Source: Volvox africanus (taxonomy: Eukaryota; Chlorophyta; Chlorophyceae; Chlamydomonadales; Volvocaceae). Taken from it: a stretch of 64,000 nucleotides of DNA. The stretch spans positions 872,501-936,500 of the forward strand of contig BSDZ01000103.1 in assembly GCA_030268105.1 (NCBI GenBank), written 5' to 3'. The translations under genes and the position numbers were made by a program. Below the pieces are notes generated by a model. It was not told the origin of the DNA. It saw only the letters and a program-made list of their open reading frames with translations, and did not search any database. Positions 53,279 to 64,000 of the stretch are shown here, piece after piece (the stretch's first letter is position 1; every line of letters begins with the position of its first letter).

Positions 53279-56200
53279 ATGACAGACAACATGATGCAGT
53301 CCTCGGCAAAATCTTGTCGAAGAGTGCTTTCAAGGCTATCCTCCATTTCCACTGCTCGTAATAAGTCGTATATCTCCACGACGGCGAACAACAGTGGTGG
53401 TTGCTTCCACTACCCACATCATGTCCCTCACGCCTCGACGTCCATCATCGCTCGTCATCCCGCCCAGCGTTGTCTTCCAATTTTACCACCCCTACGCAGC
53501 CTCAGTAGCGCCGAAACTCCTCTCGAGACGCCTCCTCATTCACAGCCCCCTCTGCACCCTCGGCGCCTGCCTATTCACCCGGAAATCGACTCAGTGATAT
53601 TCTCTGAGGAGCTCATCCAGGCGCGTGTAGCGGAACTCGGGAGGTGAGCTGAGCTGAGCTGAGCTGAGCTGAGCTGAGCTGCGGTGGGGTAAGGTCCGGT
53701 CAGGTCAGGTGGGGCCTGGTCAGCAGTCGTGGGGGAACAAGGGAGGACAAGAGCACAGGGACACGGAGGCTCGGGTGGCAGCAGCTTTATGATGCCGATG
53801 GGTCACAGACCCACCCAGGGGTTTACACGGAGGGGGAGTTTTCACAAATAAGGAACCCGGGTGCCGGAACCCCGCCAGCGCGCAAAGCACCTTCCGTTGG
53901 GATCTGGTCCTAGGGCTTACCGAATGAAGTCATCGTACCCATGCTCGTATTTCCCCCTCCCTGGCCTCGTCCGTACTCATCTGGCCGCAGGTTGATCGGG
54001 CAGGACTACGAGCTCAGCGACTTGTTGGTTTTGGGGGTGAGCGACAGAGCGACGGGGCGATGGGACGATGGGGTGCTGTGGTTCATGCCGGAAGCAGTAG
54101 GGAGACGGTCAGGATATGTACGTGTACGGATTGCTTTTCAGGAGAATAAAAGCTGTCGTTTGTGTGTCAGCTTCGTGTGTCAGCTCGAGTACAGCCAGAA
54201 GGTTAGAAGGCGTTACGTAGCGACATAGCGAGCATCGTGCGGCCGTACGTGTATATCCATGGATGTGGGCGTCCGCACCCACCCGTTGTTCATTTGCTCG
54301 TGTGTTCACGTCTGTGCTGCGGCAGGTGTTGAAAGGGGCCTTCATGTTCACAACAGGCAGGTTTGGGACGGAGCCCCTGAGCCTACGGGCTGTAGGCCAG
54401 ATCAGCGGGCTGGTGCGGCAGTGGAAGGAGCACAGCGACAGCAGGGACAAGGGGGGCAGGGCTCGGAAGGGGGAGGTGGCGACAGACGGGAATGAAGGAA
54501 GAAGTACATGCAAACAGGGAGGCATGCTTACTGACGCCATGTTACTGTTTTTTATTGTTGCTGTACGACTACGGACACACACACATACATAGACACGGTT
54601 AATTGTGCGCTGTAGGGAAGGAAAAATGATAGATCATGTAGGCTAGGACAAGCAAATGGTGGATTGCAATGACGGGCCCCGCGTCGCTCCCATCATGGAT
54701 GGTGACAGATCTTGTACGATACATCTATCCGTACCCAGCATCCCTGGAGGTGGACTTTTTAAAGGCTAGTTCATATGGCTCCGGAACCACGTCGTCTGGT
54801 GTCGTACAGCTGGACTCTTCTTTCAAGAAAGAAGCTGTACGCGACAAGCACGTGCTTCTTGTGAGTACTCTAATTCCCATATAGTTCATATCTTCCGACC
54901 GACCCCTGGGTTGTCCGGTAAATGGGGCGTGATGATGGGTCAGTGGGCACCCCACTCCACCCCATCTTAAATAATGGATCACGCAGATTACTACGACTAC
55001 ATGATTAGAGCGAGTTGCTAAAGATGTTTTTTTAGCTGACCACAAACAGATATGATTGCTTGTGCTGTTACTTGATTCATCCATCCACAAGATAGGTTCT
55101 GGTGCAGGACGGTGGTGAGCGCTGAGCGCAAAGCAACAAATGATACATGTTGAGGTCTATTGGGGCGGGTGAACGGAAGAGGGCTGCGTTCCTATAGCAG
55201 GCAGGGAGAAGCAGGCAGGCAGGGCCTTTCCCAGGTTAGGTGAGCTCAGTGGGCCGCTGCTGGGGAGAAATGCCGCCCCCGTAACGCCCCTGTAACGCCT
55301 ACATGTCGATTAGTTCCGTATATCCGTACATCATGGTTTAGATTAAGGATATTGGATTTTAATCGGCATCGTCCAACTTCCAGTTTTTTTCCCTCGCCTC
55401 CCTTCAGTATTTGCCGTTTTCTTTGCCGTAATTTCGGTTTTTCTCTGTTGTGATACCCTCCCAGGTTGAAGACATCATCGATACGGGTCACACCCTGAGC
55501 CACCTGGTGACCCTTATGAGGGACGCGGGGGCATCCAGTGTTCGGGTGGGTGGGTGGGTACGTGGGGGCCGTGGCCCGAATTGACGACAACAAAGCAAGA
55601 GTTTTCACAAAAGAGGTTCTGTCTTGTAAGGGTCTCCTTTCTGGAAACAATGTTACGTAATTTATTTTGCTTTGAGGAATTCCTTAGGGCCTCGGTAATA
55701 AATCATTGACCCCGTAATAAAACTCATTTTAGATTAAATATTAATATAAAAATTAAATGTTATTAATCCAATGTGTAAGAAGAATAAATTTTATATTTAT
55801 TTACTGTAGCTCTTGTTTTTAAAATCATCGCTAAAAAATAAATTTATACATAAGGGATGGGCTTCATTTTTATAAATCTGTCTATGATGTGTTAACAAGA
55901 AATTTATATTAGCTAAGTTTGTTGAAACCAATTTCTAAAAAACTATTGTGCATTAAGAAAAACCAAACATATCGTAGCTTTGAATTGCTTATCTAGTGAG
56001 CTATTACGCTTTTGCAAACACGATGGCCACTACTAAGTCTATGTTCTAGTTACGAAAGTAAACAAAACGTTTTATATTTAAACAGAAGCTCACGCTCTTA
56101 GCTTCCAATGAGCTAAGCTAAAACATAATTATTTGAAATTAATACCATGGCAATCGGACACACTTTATTTTGATATTAGTGACATGTCAAGTGTGATTGG

Positions 56201-57032
56201 CCACAAGCTAGAAAACCAATATCAACAAATATATTTATAACTTAAAAAGAAATAAGTGTTTTATGAAAATTCATTTATTAAGTAATGACAATGGCATACT
56301 TGTTAAAATGTGAAAACCACAAGTCACTTCTTTTAAAATATATTACTTACAAGACAATCTGGATAACAGGATATTATTTATAATAACATTATTTAATGCA
56401 TAGTTCCTTCTGAACGACACAAGTTATAATGGGTTTTATTCTGATTTCTGGATGAAGTGCCGCAGATGTCGCACCCCATCAGGTGGCCGTTCTCCTCGAC
56501 AAGAAGGCCCGAAGGAGCACACCCTTCCAGGCGGACTTTACCGGTTTCGAGGTGACGAGGGGCCGGACGACGAAGGAGAGGCTCCTCGGCCATTTTGCGC
56601 CGATGCACTGTGTATTTGCTTCCCTTTTAATATTTAATAAATTCAGTAAAAATAAATTACATTTATGGAATAAAAATATGAATAGTAAGAAAGTTAGGTA
56701 CGACAGACTCAACAGTAGCACAGCCGGCCAGTGTAACCGTTGAAATGCTGAAACGCCGGAAACCCTACTTTGTTGATGAATATTTTTTACGCGAGGAGAT
56801 TGCGAGTGAGTTGATGCTAGATTACGCGCCTCTTAATCTTCGTCATGATGCTAAACACTTAAATCCCCCTAAGCCCTAAACCTGGCACCCCCCCCGGATC
56901 CCTTCCTTTTGCTTCCTAACGGTACAGTGCCCAGACGAATTCATCGTGGGGTACGGCATTGACTACGCAGAGAAGTACCGCAACCTGCCGTACATAGGCT
57001 CCGTCAAGAAGGAGTTCATCAAACATGACTAA
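53279..57032 (+). CDS. HPRT: Hypoxanthine-guanine phosphoribosyltransferase
   Basis: Proposed exons are 53279-53643, 53991-54036, 54326-54356, 54709-54860, 55465-55545, 56483-56551 and 56928-57032, giving 282 residues. The enzyme joins hypoxanthine or guanine to PRPP, making IMP or GMP in purine salvage. Visible motifs are [54 protein letters not shown] (mobile loop), the PRPP loop [11 protein letters not shown] (from residue 199), [11 protein letters not shown] and the C-terminal [21 protein letters not shown]. About 100 Ser/Pro/His-rich residues precede the core and may be an organelle-targeting extension, or partly an unrecognised intron. Exon 3 must end at 54356 before GCAGGT to keep FMFTTDLVRY in frame, so that intron is GC-AG. 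Intron 5 carries an AT-rich island (55650-56450). Confidence 0.9.
53645..53682. repeat. GAGCT pentanucleotide repeat
   Basis: Seven GAGCT units at the 5' end of HPRT intron 1. Confidence 0.9.
55169..55279 (+). repeat. 111-bp dispersed repeat, copy 2
   Basis: Same orientation and length as 6617-6727, with three mismatches. It lies in HPRT intron 4. Confidence 0.9.
55650..56450. other. AT-rich island in an HPRT intron
   Basis: About 0.8 kb of strongly AT-rich DNA without an open frame of useful length, in the intron 55546-56482. Composition changes abruptly near both ends. It resembles organelle, endosymbiont or transposon spacer DNA rather than the host introns around it. No terminal repeats are recognised. 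Confidence 0.4.
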
Positions 57033-57200
57033 GCTCTCCTAAATGTGGCGTTGAAGCTAGTGATTTTGTTTTCGGAGTCCTAAGTCTCAGCCGGGATTCA
57101 TCCGGGTGATGCGCCCATTATTTTCGCCCCCTCCAAGCGCCTGGATCTATGATCACCTCACAGCATTCCAGCGAAAGCCCTTGTGTCTGACATGAATTAT

Positions 57201-57205
57201 TGTAA
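57201..57205 (+). terminator. TGTAA poly(A) signal of HPRT
   Basis: TGTAA 169 bases past the HPRT stop codon. Confidence 0.45.
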
Positions 57206-58039
57206 AACCGTATTTGTATGTGTGTGTATACATGACATACGTCCTTAGGTACGGGGAAAGAGGGTTGGGTTCGATTCTCATTCCTCGCCTGCTGAGCGCT
57301 CCCAGTCCCGGTGCGCTCTCATCGTGTTGGCGTACTCGGCTTAACGGCTTACTGGCACCATCATGCCAGTCCAAAACATATACACTCTGAGTCTCTCAGA
57401 AGCAGGGTCTCAAAAATATTATTCGTATAAAGATCTGAATAAAGTCACTAGGGAATTAAAGAAGATTTATACAGCTGCATTACCCTCTTTACCCATTACT
57501 TAATCGGTTGGGGAGAGTAACTTCCATCGACTTTCCTGATTTATCGTAATGAAAGGTAAACTCTTCGAAACTGTATATGCGTATAACCATACCATACGGT
57601 ACCGTGTGTCGGAAGTAAGAGCGCCCTCCCCGCAGCGGCACATCCCCGGGGTATGCCGTATTACTTCTGCCGTACGCTGTCAATCTCAATGGCGTGTCTT
57701 GACACCCGTTCCTGAGGAAATGCAGGATCAATTTCTCTACCCCACTCCCGATGCCTGTGTGCCTTTCCATCATCATGCTCAACAGCACAAGGCTGTTAGA
57801 CAGGAACCAGTTCTGAAGCCGTACTCATAGGTCCCATTGCCCACGGTACATACATACATACATACGTGTGTGTTTGTCAGGCTCTTGCCAGGTCAGTTTC
57901 GGGTGAGAGGACAGGGTTCCCCGTCCTTTGCGCAGCTAGGTGTCCCCCGTTTTCTGTTGGGCCCTTCTGTGGTTTTTTAGTGACCCTGAGTGCTCTGTTA
58001 GTGGCCAGGCGAGAGCCTCTGAGGGCTCGCTGGCCCTAG

Positions 58040-58170
58040 TGAAAGGGGGAGCACGTGGCAGGACAGACAGACAAAGCCACGTGTTCCTCCCCTGCGCTGT
58101 GGCTCGGTCCGATCAGGACCCCCGGTGCTCGTCTTTGAAGGACGAGTCGCCCACAGTGTAACACCCAATA
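58040..58170 (-). repeat. Dispersed element R2, intergenic copy
   Basis: Reads on the minus strand as GGTGTTACACTGTGGGCGAC, then GACGAGCACCGGGGGTCC, ACCGAGCCACAGCGCAGG and GTCTGTCTGTCC, matching the intron copies of the M11 genes. Confidence 0.75.
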
Positions 58171-58549
58171 CATACATCCATACATAAATACATGCGAAAA
58201 GATCTCTACGTTGTGGCGCCACCCCTCTGCTGCTGCTAACCCGAAATGAGCTGTCACCTTCCCGGCAGAAAACCCCGAGATCAGGTCACGCTGAGTTCAT
58301 CGTTCTCATCAAACTCATATGCGCCCAGCTTACTGCTGCCAAGCAAGTGAATGACATGATACCCATCCGTTCAGAGGGGGGAGGGGGGTGTAGTGGAGTA
58401 CCAACCGCAAGGATGGTAGCGGCAAGGACCATGGCCTTCTGCAGGCTGCGGGCTGGCGAAGTTATGTTTTGTGCGAGTACGTGCGTGTGCAAGTAATTTG
58501 ATGGAGATGGAGATGGAGTTGAACTGGCCGAGAGTTTGCGGGCTTGGTT

Positions 58550-58573
58550 TTTGGGTTTTAGGGTTTTAGAGGG
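58550..58573. repeat. Short telomere-like repeat (TTTTAGGG)
   Basis: GGGTTTTAGGGTTTTAGAGGG, about two and a half units. Could be chance or an interstitial telomere relic. Confidence 0.5.
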
Positions 58574-58923
58574 GGATGTCCCGTTTCGGGACTGCTGGTC
58601 AGGCGGTTTATGGCATTGAATGGTATCTAGGTAGATAGACAGCCGGTGTTTGGAAACTCGTCTCCGGACCGGGCTCCTTACTGCGGGGCGGGGGCTGGTG
58701 CGGAATTGAGATTTTACGAAAACGTAGTACTTTATGTAGGAACCCATTCTTAGAGAAAGTACCCCTAGGTAAGACTCTTTTCTGTTAATTAATTAATGGA
58801 TAACGTTAATGTTTTGTGTTTCCCAAAGTATATCAAAATTACTCTGTATGACATTATTTCATTTCTCAAGCAGATATTCAGAAAATGCTGGGATGCCCAT
58901 TATTTTAAAGATGTATAAGCAGA

Positions 58924-59202
58924 ATGAAGAGACCCTTAATCTCAAATGAATATGTCAGCCTGGAAGAAAACTGGAATAGATTGATGAATACTACATTTAC
59001 CCCTGACCTGGACTGTGGTGATGATGTGGTTATTATTAACGCAAAACACGTACATTTCACAGGCAACAAAGCCGACCCCAAAAGTGGCAAGATGTATTGC
59101 TGCCATACTCGGTTTCCAGGGGGAATCAAGAAAACAACTGCTCTGCCTATTTGGCCGCGAATTGCTGCAGCAGAGGCAACGGATACGGTACTATGGAAAT
59201 GA
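58924..59202 (+). pseudogene. rplM: Bacterial-like ribosomal protein L13 fragment
   Basis: The frame encodes [20 protein letters not shown], then [20 protein letters not shown] and [10 protein letters not shown], which follow the central part of ribosomal protein L13/uL13 (TPHxDCGDxVxVINAxKVxxTGNK, KxYYRHTGxPGGxKxxTA). The N-terminal part (GRLAS region) is missing or unrecognisable, and the frame ends in unrelated sequence 19 residues later, so it is a fragment. Codon use is AT-rich and unlike the host. GNK, the GK before the Tyr, FPGG and KKTTA look more like alphaproteobacterial (Rickettsiales-type) L13 than like an algal nuclear one. A degraded mitochondrial L13 copy is the alternative. 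Confidence 0.62.
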
Positions 59203-60916
59203 AGTTTTGTGCATCTAAACCCCGGTCACTGCCGCATTTGTCAGCTGCTGGATATTCGGGATCACCAGCGGCGGCAGCAGCAGCTGATGCTACAGATGGA
59301 GCATGAATAGCCCAGTAAGCGCTTGGCATGCCGAAAAGGTTCAATATGAAAAGTAACGGAAGTCCTATGTTATGATTATACGTATTGATATTTTTACAGT
59401 CTTAGATACGATCTCTGTTAAGTGTAGTCTTTGGGTTCCGGAGCAGTTACGGAGCATGCGATATGGGCTACGCTCTAAGGCCTAGTTGTCATATCTGTTA
59501 GCATCTGCTCCAGTCATTATAACATTATTTAGAAACTTAGGGAACTCGATCATTCCAACAAATGGCCTTTTAACGTTTTATTATGCCACGTGCGCGTGAT
59601 ACAATCCTATTGGGAAAAAAGACAATCAAGATATGCATTTACGATGACTTATAAAAAATGCTGTAATGAATACAAAACACGCAAACATCATGCGCCCGCC
59701 ATTTCTCAAAGTATCCCGATGGTCACGAATACACTCCTTGTGTGTTCCAATCGCACGCTTGCCAATTCTTACAGAAATTGACGACATCTTGTCCCATGAC
59801 CTAAATCATCCGTGCATGGGACTTATTGGATCATGCATGGGCGTCGCGATCGGGATGCCGCGTCGTCCCCCGCGTCCTTATTCGCCCGCGGCCGGCCCCC
59901 CGTCCCCGCGGCCGCCCCCCCGCCGCGAGGCGGGGTGGGCTGTCCCTCCTTTAAGAAGATAAGTCTTTCTTCTTCTGAAACTCAAATTTATCATAACTTA
60001 TTTATATGAAACTTAAGCGATTCTCACATCATAAAAAAGAGAAAAGTACTTTGCACTGGTTCACAATCGGATACAGACAAGTGATACCGGCGGAACTGTC
60101 TTTCGGAGCTGAGCATGCCAGCAGCATTGATCAACGCACGGCCCCTCGTTTTATGACCAGAGCGAAATTAGAGCAGCACTTAGCATATAAATCTCAAGTA
60201 TACGTCTTTGCGCACCACCGACAAGGCAACGCATTCTTAATCAACGCAACCCAACGAAATCTCCAGCAGTGCTTTGTGCACTGAGCCAGCCATACATGCA
60301 TGGATGCGCAGCAAATCAACCATGCATGCTGATCGCTGATAAATGGGCAGACGCAGCAGCCAATCGCTTTCTTTTGTGCGACAGTGCGTGCACGAGTAAT
60401 CGTAACACGCAAGGAGATTGTTGAGCGCAGAATTGAGGAACGACCTACAACAGCGGTCAAAGCGCATCGCTCACCAAATACGCGGGAACTGCTGGCAGGA
60501 CATGTTGTTGATATCGAGTGACAACATAACGGGAGGGTCATCATTAACACCAGCAGTCGGCGCTGCCTGCTGACGAACCGCTCGCTTTCTGGACCCTACC
60601 CGGTGCCGGCGCCAGTGCTGCTGCTGTTGTTGAAAAAGCGAGCAAGCCTGGTATGCACGACCCATTCGAATTGTGCACCACGCACCATCATTGTAGTGTT
60701 ATAATGTTATAATATTATCATATATATATATTATTACATATATTTTATGAATATTATATTATGTTACATTACCTAGCTGGCTGGCCAGAAACAAGGTAAA
60801 AATGTAACCCGTCCCATCCAACCGATGACTTTACGAATAACCAAACTAACAGTCTGGCGGCTGGCACCTGATAGTTATGGATCATACCAAATATGGCGCA
60901 CAATCGAAACCGTGTC

Positions 60917-60953
60917 ATATCCCACCCCATCCCACCCCACCCCATCCCACCCC
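60917..60953. repeat. CCCAT/CCCAC pentanucleotide repeat
   Basis: Short C-rich 5-bp array directly upstream of gene D. Confidence 0.85.
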
Positions 60954-60993
60954 AGCTGCCGCTACAGCTGCAGCGATCGTAAACGTACACAAA

Positions 60994-62935
60994 ATGCTGG
61001 GATTGTGGTTCCGGAGCTGTCAGTCGTACTTGCCTGTAGGTTTCCGACGAATCTTCAAATTGCTACTTCTGATTTGGGTCTCAGCCCCATCACCAGGTCC
61101 GTATATGTGGGGATACGATGACGCAGGATGGAGTGTTCGGTAGTGGCGGTTGTGAGAAAAAAATTCGTTTTCTAACTTCCACCACAACGAATAACAAACA
61201 CGTATCAGCTGTTTCACGATGAGGCATGTATTCTTGTCTTGGCCGGGGATGATAGAAATCACAGCTGGCATATCCACAACTGTAGGAATCGAATACGATT
61301 TACCGATCTCGATTTGGTGATGGCCCCCAACCTCCAACAGATAACCGATAACCCCCAACCCACCACACCCATGCCTCCAAATCCTTTCTTGACTCCCCCA
61401 AAACACACACACACACACTCTCTCCCCCTCACAAACAAATAAGAAATTACAGGCGTACTAGCTGTGAAACGTCCGGCACCACCACCTCCATCGCCACCGA
61501 AAATAAACATGACTTTGCAGGTAGGAGATGTATGTGCGTTGGGCAGGCTGATAATTCTATATCTCTATATCTCTATATCTCTATATCTCTATATCTCTAT
61601 ATCTCTATATCTCTATATCTCTATATCTCTATATCTCTATATCTCTATATCTCTATATCTCTTTAGATAGATGGACGGATGGATACATAGATTAATGGTG
61701 CTATGTACGGATATCGACCATCATCAATTTACTTACGTAGTCATCTACCTTCATATCTGGTACGTAGATAGATTAATAGGTTTGATGTTTGGATATTCGC
61801 TCCCCAGTTTCTATCTAGAAATCTATCCGTACGTACACAGGGCAAGTTACTGTATCGCACCAACGGCAACTGGACGTTAATGGTTACCCTGAGCAACACG
61901 TACATGCTGCCATCCCAACCTGTCATCGCGGCGGCATCTGGGAGTGCGCGGGCGGTTCCTACAGGCAGCTGGATATCACTGGTGAGATGGATTAACCTCT
62001 TTAACGTACATCGTAATGGTACATCAGAACGGCAATCAGTTCGTATTATGCCGTACATATATAATATCGTGCCCTGCTATGCCTTAGTGGCATGGTAATC
62101 ATGTATATGTATATCATATAATCATATGTATATTATAATCACACAAATATATGTATATTGGCACAAAGATGAAAAGCGAAGAAATGCCCTTCAGGGATTA
62201 ATGATTTTGATACCACACTCCCATTACTTTGCAAATGTACGTACGTACGTACCTACGCCTGCTGGCGGCGCTGCCCCCCCCCCCCCATGTCGAATGTCGA
62301 ATGTCGAATGTCGAATCGTCCGTCATCAACAGGTATGCCTTCTGCAAAGCTCAAATTCCCGAAGCTGCTCGAGCATCTCTGGGGTGAAAATCGACAAGGT
62401 GGCGGCGCCGGCCCCCACAACCAATGTCACGTTGAAAGTGATGGTGATGGTGCTCAGTCTAACTGCGAGCACGGAATGTGGAAGCCGCGGAGGCGCGAAC
62501 GTGAGTAGCGTGGATGATATGTACGGCGGAAGATGTGTACGGTGGATGGAAGATATGTACGGTGGGAGATATGTACGGTGGTAGGGTCGGCGTCCAAGCC
62601 AAGAAGGAAGAACAATTACATGCGGGCCTGTCGTACGGTGTGGTCCGTACTGCTGTATCATGCTCTAAGAAAGAGCTCACGAGTTAACGTCCTAATCATT
62701 ATCACGATACAATTTGTACATATATACATATATATATGTATATATTCATTTATATGTATATATCTATATATATATAATAGGTCCCTATGTCGTCGACTTT
62801 TTCTTGTTTCCTTGTCTGCATACATGTATGTAGGTGTCAGAAGTGCAGAATGCCTTCGTAGGCCCCAGCGGTTACCTGGACTACGTGAAGAACTGCAGCT
62901 ACGGCAGGATGGTGTTGGACCCGCAGGGAGTGACG
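60994..62935 (+). CDS. Gene D: gametolysin-like M11 protein, 5' part only
   Basis: Proposed exons are 60994-61096, 61453-61520, 61841-61981, 62333-62500 and 62834-62935, and the gene must continue past the window. The first exon gives a signal peptide (core FKLLLLIWVSA), joined in phase 1 to a linker exon that already carries a small Pro-rich piece (RPAPPPPSPPK). The next exons match genes A-C in length (141, 168 and 102 nt) and sequence: GKLLYRT, VAAPAPTTNVTLKVMVMVLS and FVGPSGYLDYVKNCSYGRM. The metal-site exon is not reached, so whether this copy is active cannot be told. Exon 1 is tentative, because its donor is the unusual GTCCGT. The next expected exon (91-94 nt) is not recognisable in the last kilobase. 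Confidence 0.72.
61556..61663. repeat. ATATCTCT octanucleotide array
   Basis: About 13 units of an 8-bp repeat in the gene D intron 61521-61840. Confidence 0.95.
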
Positions 62936-63176
62936 GTGCGTGCGGGTGTACGTGTGGTGTAACTTACTGGGGCCGGGTTCCGTCCGTCCCTTAAAATGTA
63001 CGTCAACAGATAACCAACCTAACCGAAAGATACTTAAGAACTTAACAAATAAGTGACATATTAGATTAGCGAATGACGACATACCTATTAGATCAATACA
63101 ATGTATTCTATCTACAATATATACAACCTTACATGCTAGTTTATTTCATGATTTATTTCTGTGATACATATGAACG

Positions 63177-63225
63177 GATGTTACACTGTGGGCGACTTGC
63201 CCTTAGAGGACAAGGGGACGCTCTA
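63177..63225 (+). repeat. Dispersed element R2, copy in gene D
   Basis: GGATGTTACACTGTGGGCGA, then CTTGCCCT and GGACAAGGGG, the same 5' end as the other copies. The remainder diverges. Confidence 0.65.
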
Positions 63226-63797
63226 GGGAAAGCGTGCAAAAAGCGCGGACCCTCCCAAACTGCCCACCAGAAAAGCTAAACCCCTCCTAAGGCGGGAGGG
63301 GGGGAATAACAAGCCACCAAGGGCCCCCCGAAAAGCTAAACGGCTACGCCCACAGAGATCCCTAGCCATCCCTACCTACAAGACAAGCTGGGAAGCCCTC
63401 CCTCTCCTCCCTCTACCCCCCCCCTCCAGTCCTCAAGGGCAAGGAAAATCCCTTGTATCCGGGAGCAAGCCTCCCTCCCTGCCTTCTCTCAACGCTCAGC
63501 CAACTCTGACCGGAAGGGCTCTCCTCTCCCCGCTCCCCCACAACTTCCCCTCCTCCCTAAGTTCCCCGCCCTCTCCTCCTAGCGACTCCTTAACAATAAC
63601 TCCTGAAACATCTGGCTCAGCCCCTCCATCTCTCAGCTCAGCTGGCGCAGCACACTGGATTTGCCCACCGGCCACTGCGAGGAGGTGTTGGGGAGTTGTG
63701 GCCCTACCCGGTCCCAGCCTCGCCGGGGGATACCGAGGGCTGCAACGGAGTGCAGCCGAGTGCCCAAAAGTCTGCTATTCTTCTGGCACGAGCTGGT

Positions 63798-63882
63798 GAA
63801 GGGGTGACGGGTTGAAGGGGTGACGGGGTGACGGGGTGAAGGGGTGACGGGGTGACGGGGTGAAGGGTTGAAGGGGTGAAGT
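63798..63882. repeat. GGGGTGACGGGGTGAAG minisatellite
   Basis: Alternating GGGGTGACG and GGGGTGAAG units, about nine in all. Confidence 0.9.
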
Positions 63883-64000
63883 GGCTGTTGCTGCTGTCAC
63901 CTCCGTTTGTGCGGGTCCCTTATGTTCGCCTGGGTCAGGGGTTGCCTAGTTGGGTGTCAGTGGCTTCCTCCTCCACCTGGACTAGGGGATTCCCTAACCG

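Larger units (their letters stand above)
57033..60993. other. Intergenic region between HPRT and M11 gene D
   Basis: It contains the HPRT TGTAA signal, an R2 element copy (58040-58170), a telomere-like TTTTAGGG piece (58550-58573), an rplM-like fragment (58924-59202) and a CCCAT/CCCAC array (60917-60953). Open frames at 60006-60284 and 60194-60550 have no recognisable product. Confidence 0.45.
62936..64000. other. End of window: intron of gene D or downstream DNA
   Basis: It contains an R2 element copy at 63177-63225, two GAAAAGCTAAAC direct repeats (near 63272 and 63331), C-rich low-complexity sequence and a GGGGTGACGGGGTGAAG minisatellite at about 63798-63882. No exon was recognised. Confidence 0.4.

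Noticed and set aside
59690..59810. Minus-strand DVVNFCKNWQAC…, resembling the zinc finger of a retroelement integrase
   Set aside because: The Cys spacing is wrong for HHCC, and no integrase or reverse transcriptase motifs surround it.
60006..60550. Open frames on both strands around 60.0-60.5 kb
   Set aside because: No recognisable product, overlapping in opposite directions and no splice-consistent partners.
53645..63882. CRISPR-like arrays among the many tandem repeats
   Set aside because: All are contiguous microsatellites or minisatellites without unique spacers, in a eukaryotic genome.

Overview
The window looks like nuclear DNA of a colonial volvocine green alga (Volvox/Eudorina/Pleodorina type). 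Genes are split by many short GT-AG introns. There are matrix metalloproteases of the gametolysin (peptidase M11) family with (hydroxy)proline-rich tails, one of them with the QEXXH metal site known from Volvox VMP proteins. TGTAA poly(A) signals lie behind several genes, introns are full of microsatellites, and TTTTAGGG-type interstitial telomere repeats occur. All exon models below were built by hand from splice consensus, codon phase and comparison between the paralogs. Every junction is in phase, but none has been checked against transcripts.

Layout. The array has four M11 genes on the + strand: gene A (5841-14962), gene B (18987-24594), gene C (30231-37641) and the 5' half of gene D (60994 to beyond 62935). 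They share one exon plan: signal peptide, short linker exon, then exons of nearly identical length (141, 168/159, 102, 91-94, 119-128, 296, 70, 139 and 82-115 nt) and a final Pro-rich exon. Gene A keeps the metal-binding motif as QEMLHNFGLYH. In genes B and C the same site reads QQLLVNFGIYP and QQIVGNFGIYP, so catalytic Glu and His ligands are gone while the rest of the domain is conserved: apparent pseudo-proteases. An inverted, decayed M11 relic lies between A and B (about 16.68-17.15 kb).

Between C and D sit three unrelated single genes: a 1386-residue Ala/Gly-rich protein with one membrane segment and a duplicated domain (40194-47246, +); MIC60/mitofilin (48499-52341, -), convergent with it; and hypoxanthine-guanine phosphoribosyltransferase (53279-57032, +), divergent from MIC60, with one apparent GC-AG intron.

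The most unexpected content is AT-rich bacterial-looking debris. A fragment of an Obg-type GTPase lies inside an intron of gene C (33188-33337) and a fragment of ribosomal protein L13 (rplM-like) lies at 58924-59202. Both read like alphaproteobacterial (Rickettsiales-like) proteins, which would fit nuclear insertions from a rickettsial endosymbiont. Two further AT-rich islands (27.5-28.5 and 55.65-56.45 kb) are unassigned. Other noteworthy elements are a near-perfect 33-bp stem-loop in an intron of the 40-47 kb gene (microRNA-precursor-like), a second hairpin in gene A intron 1, a dispersed element present in or beside introns of all four M11 genes, a 111-bp repeat copied 48 kb apart at about 97% identity, a perfect 30-bp palindrome and many microsatellites. 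The remaining intergenic DNA shows no gene I can support.
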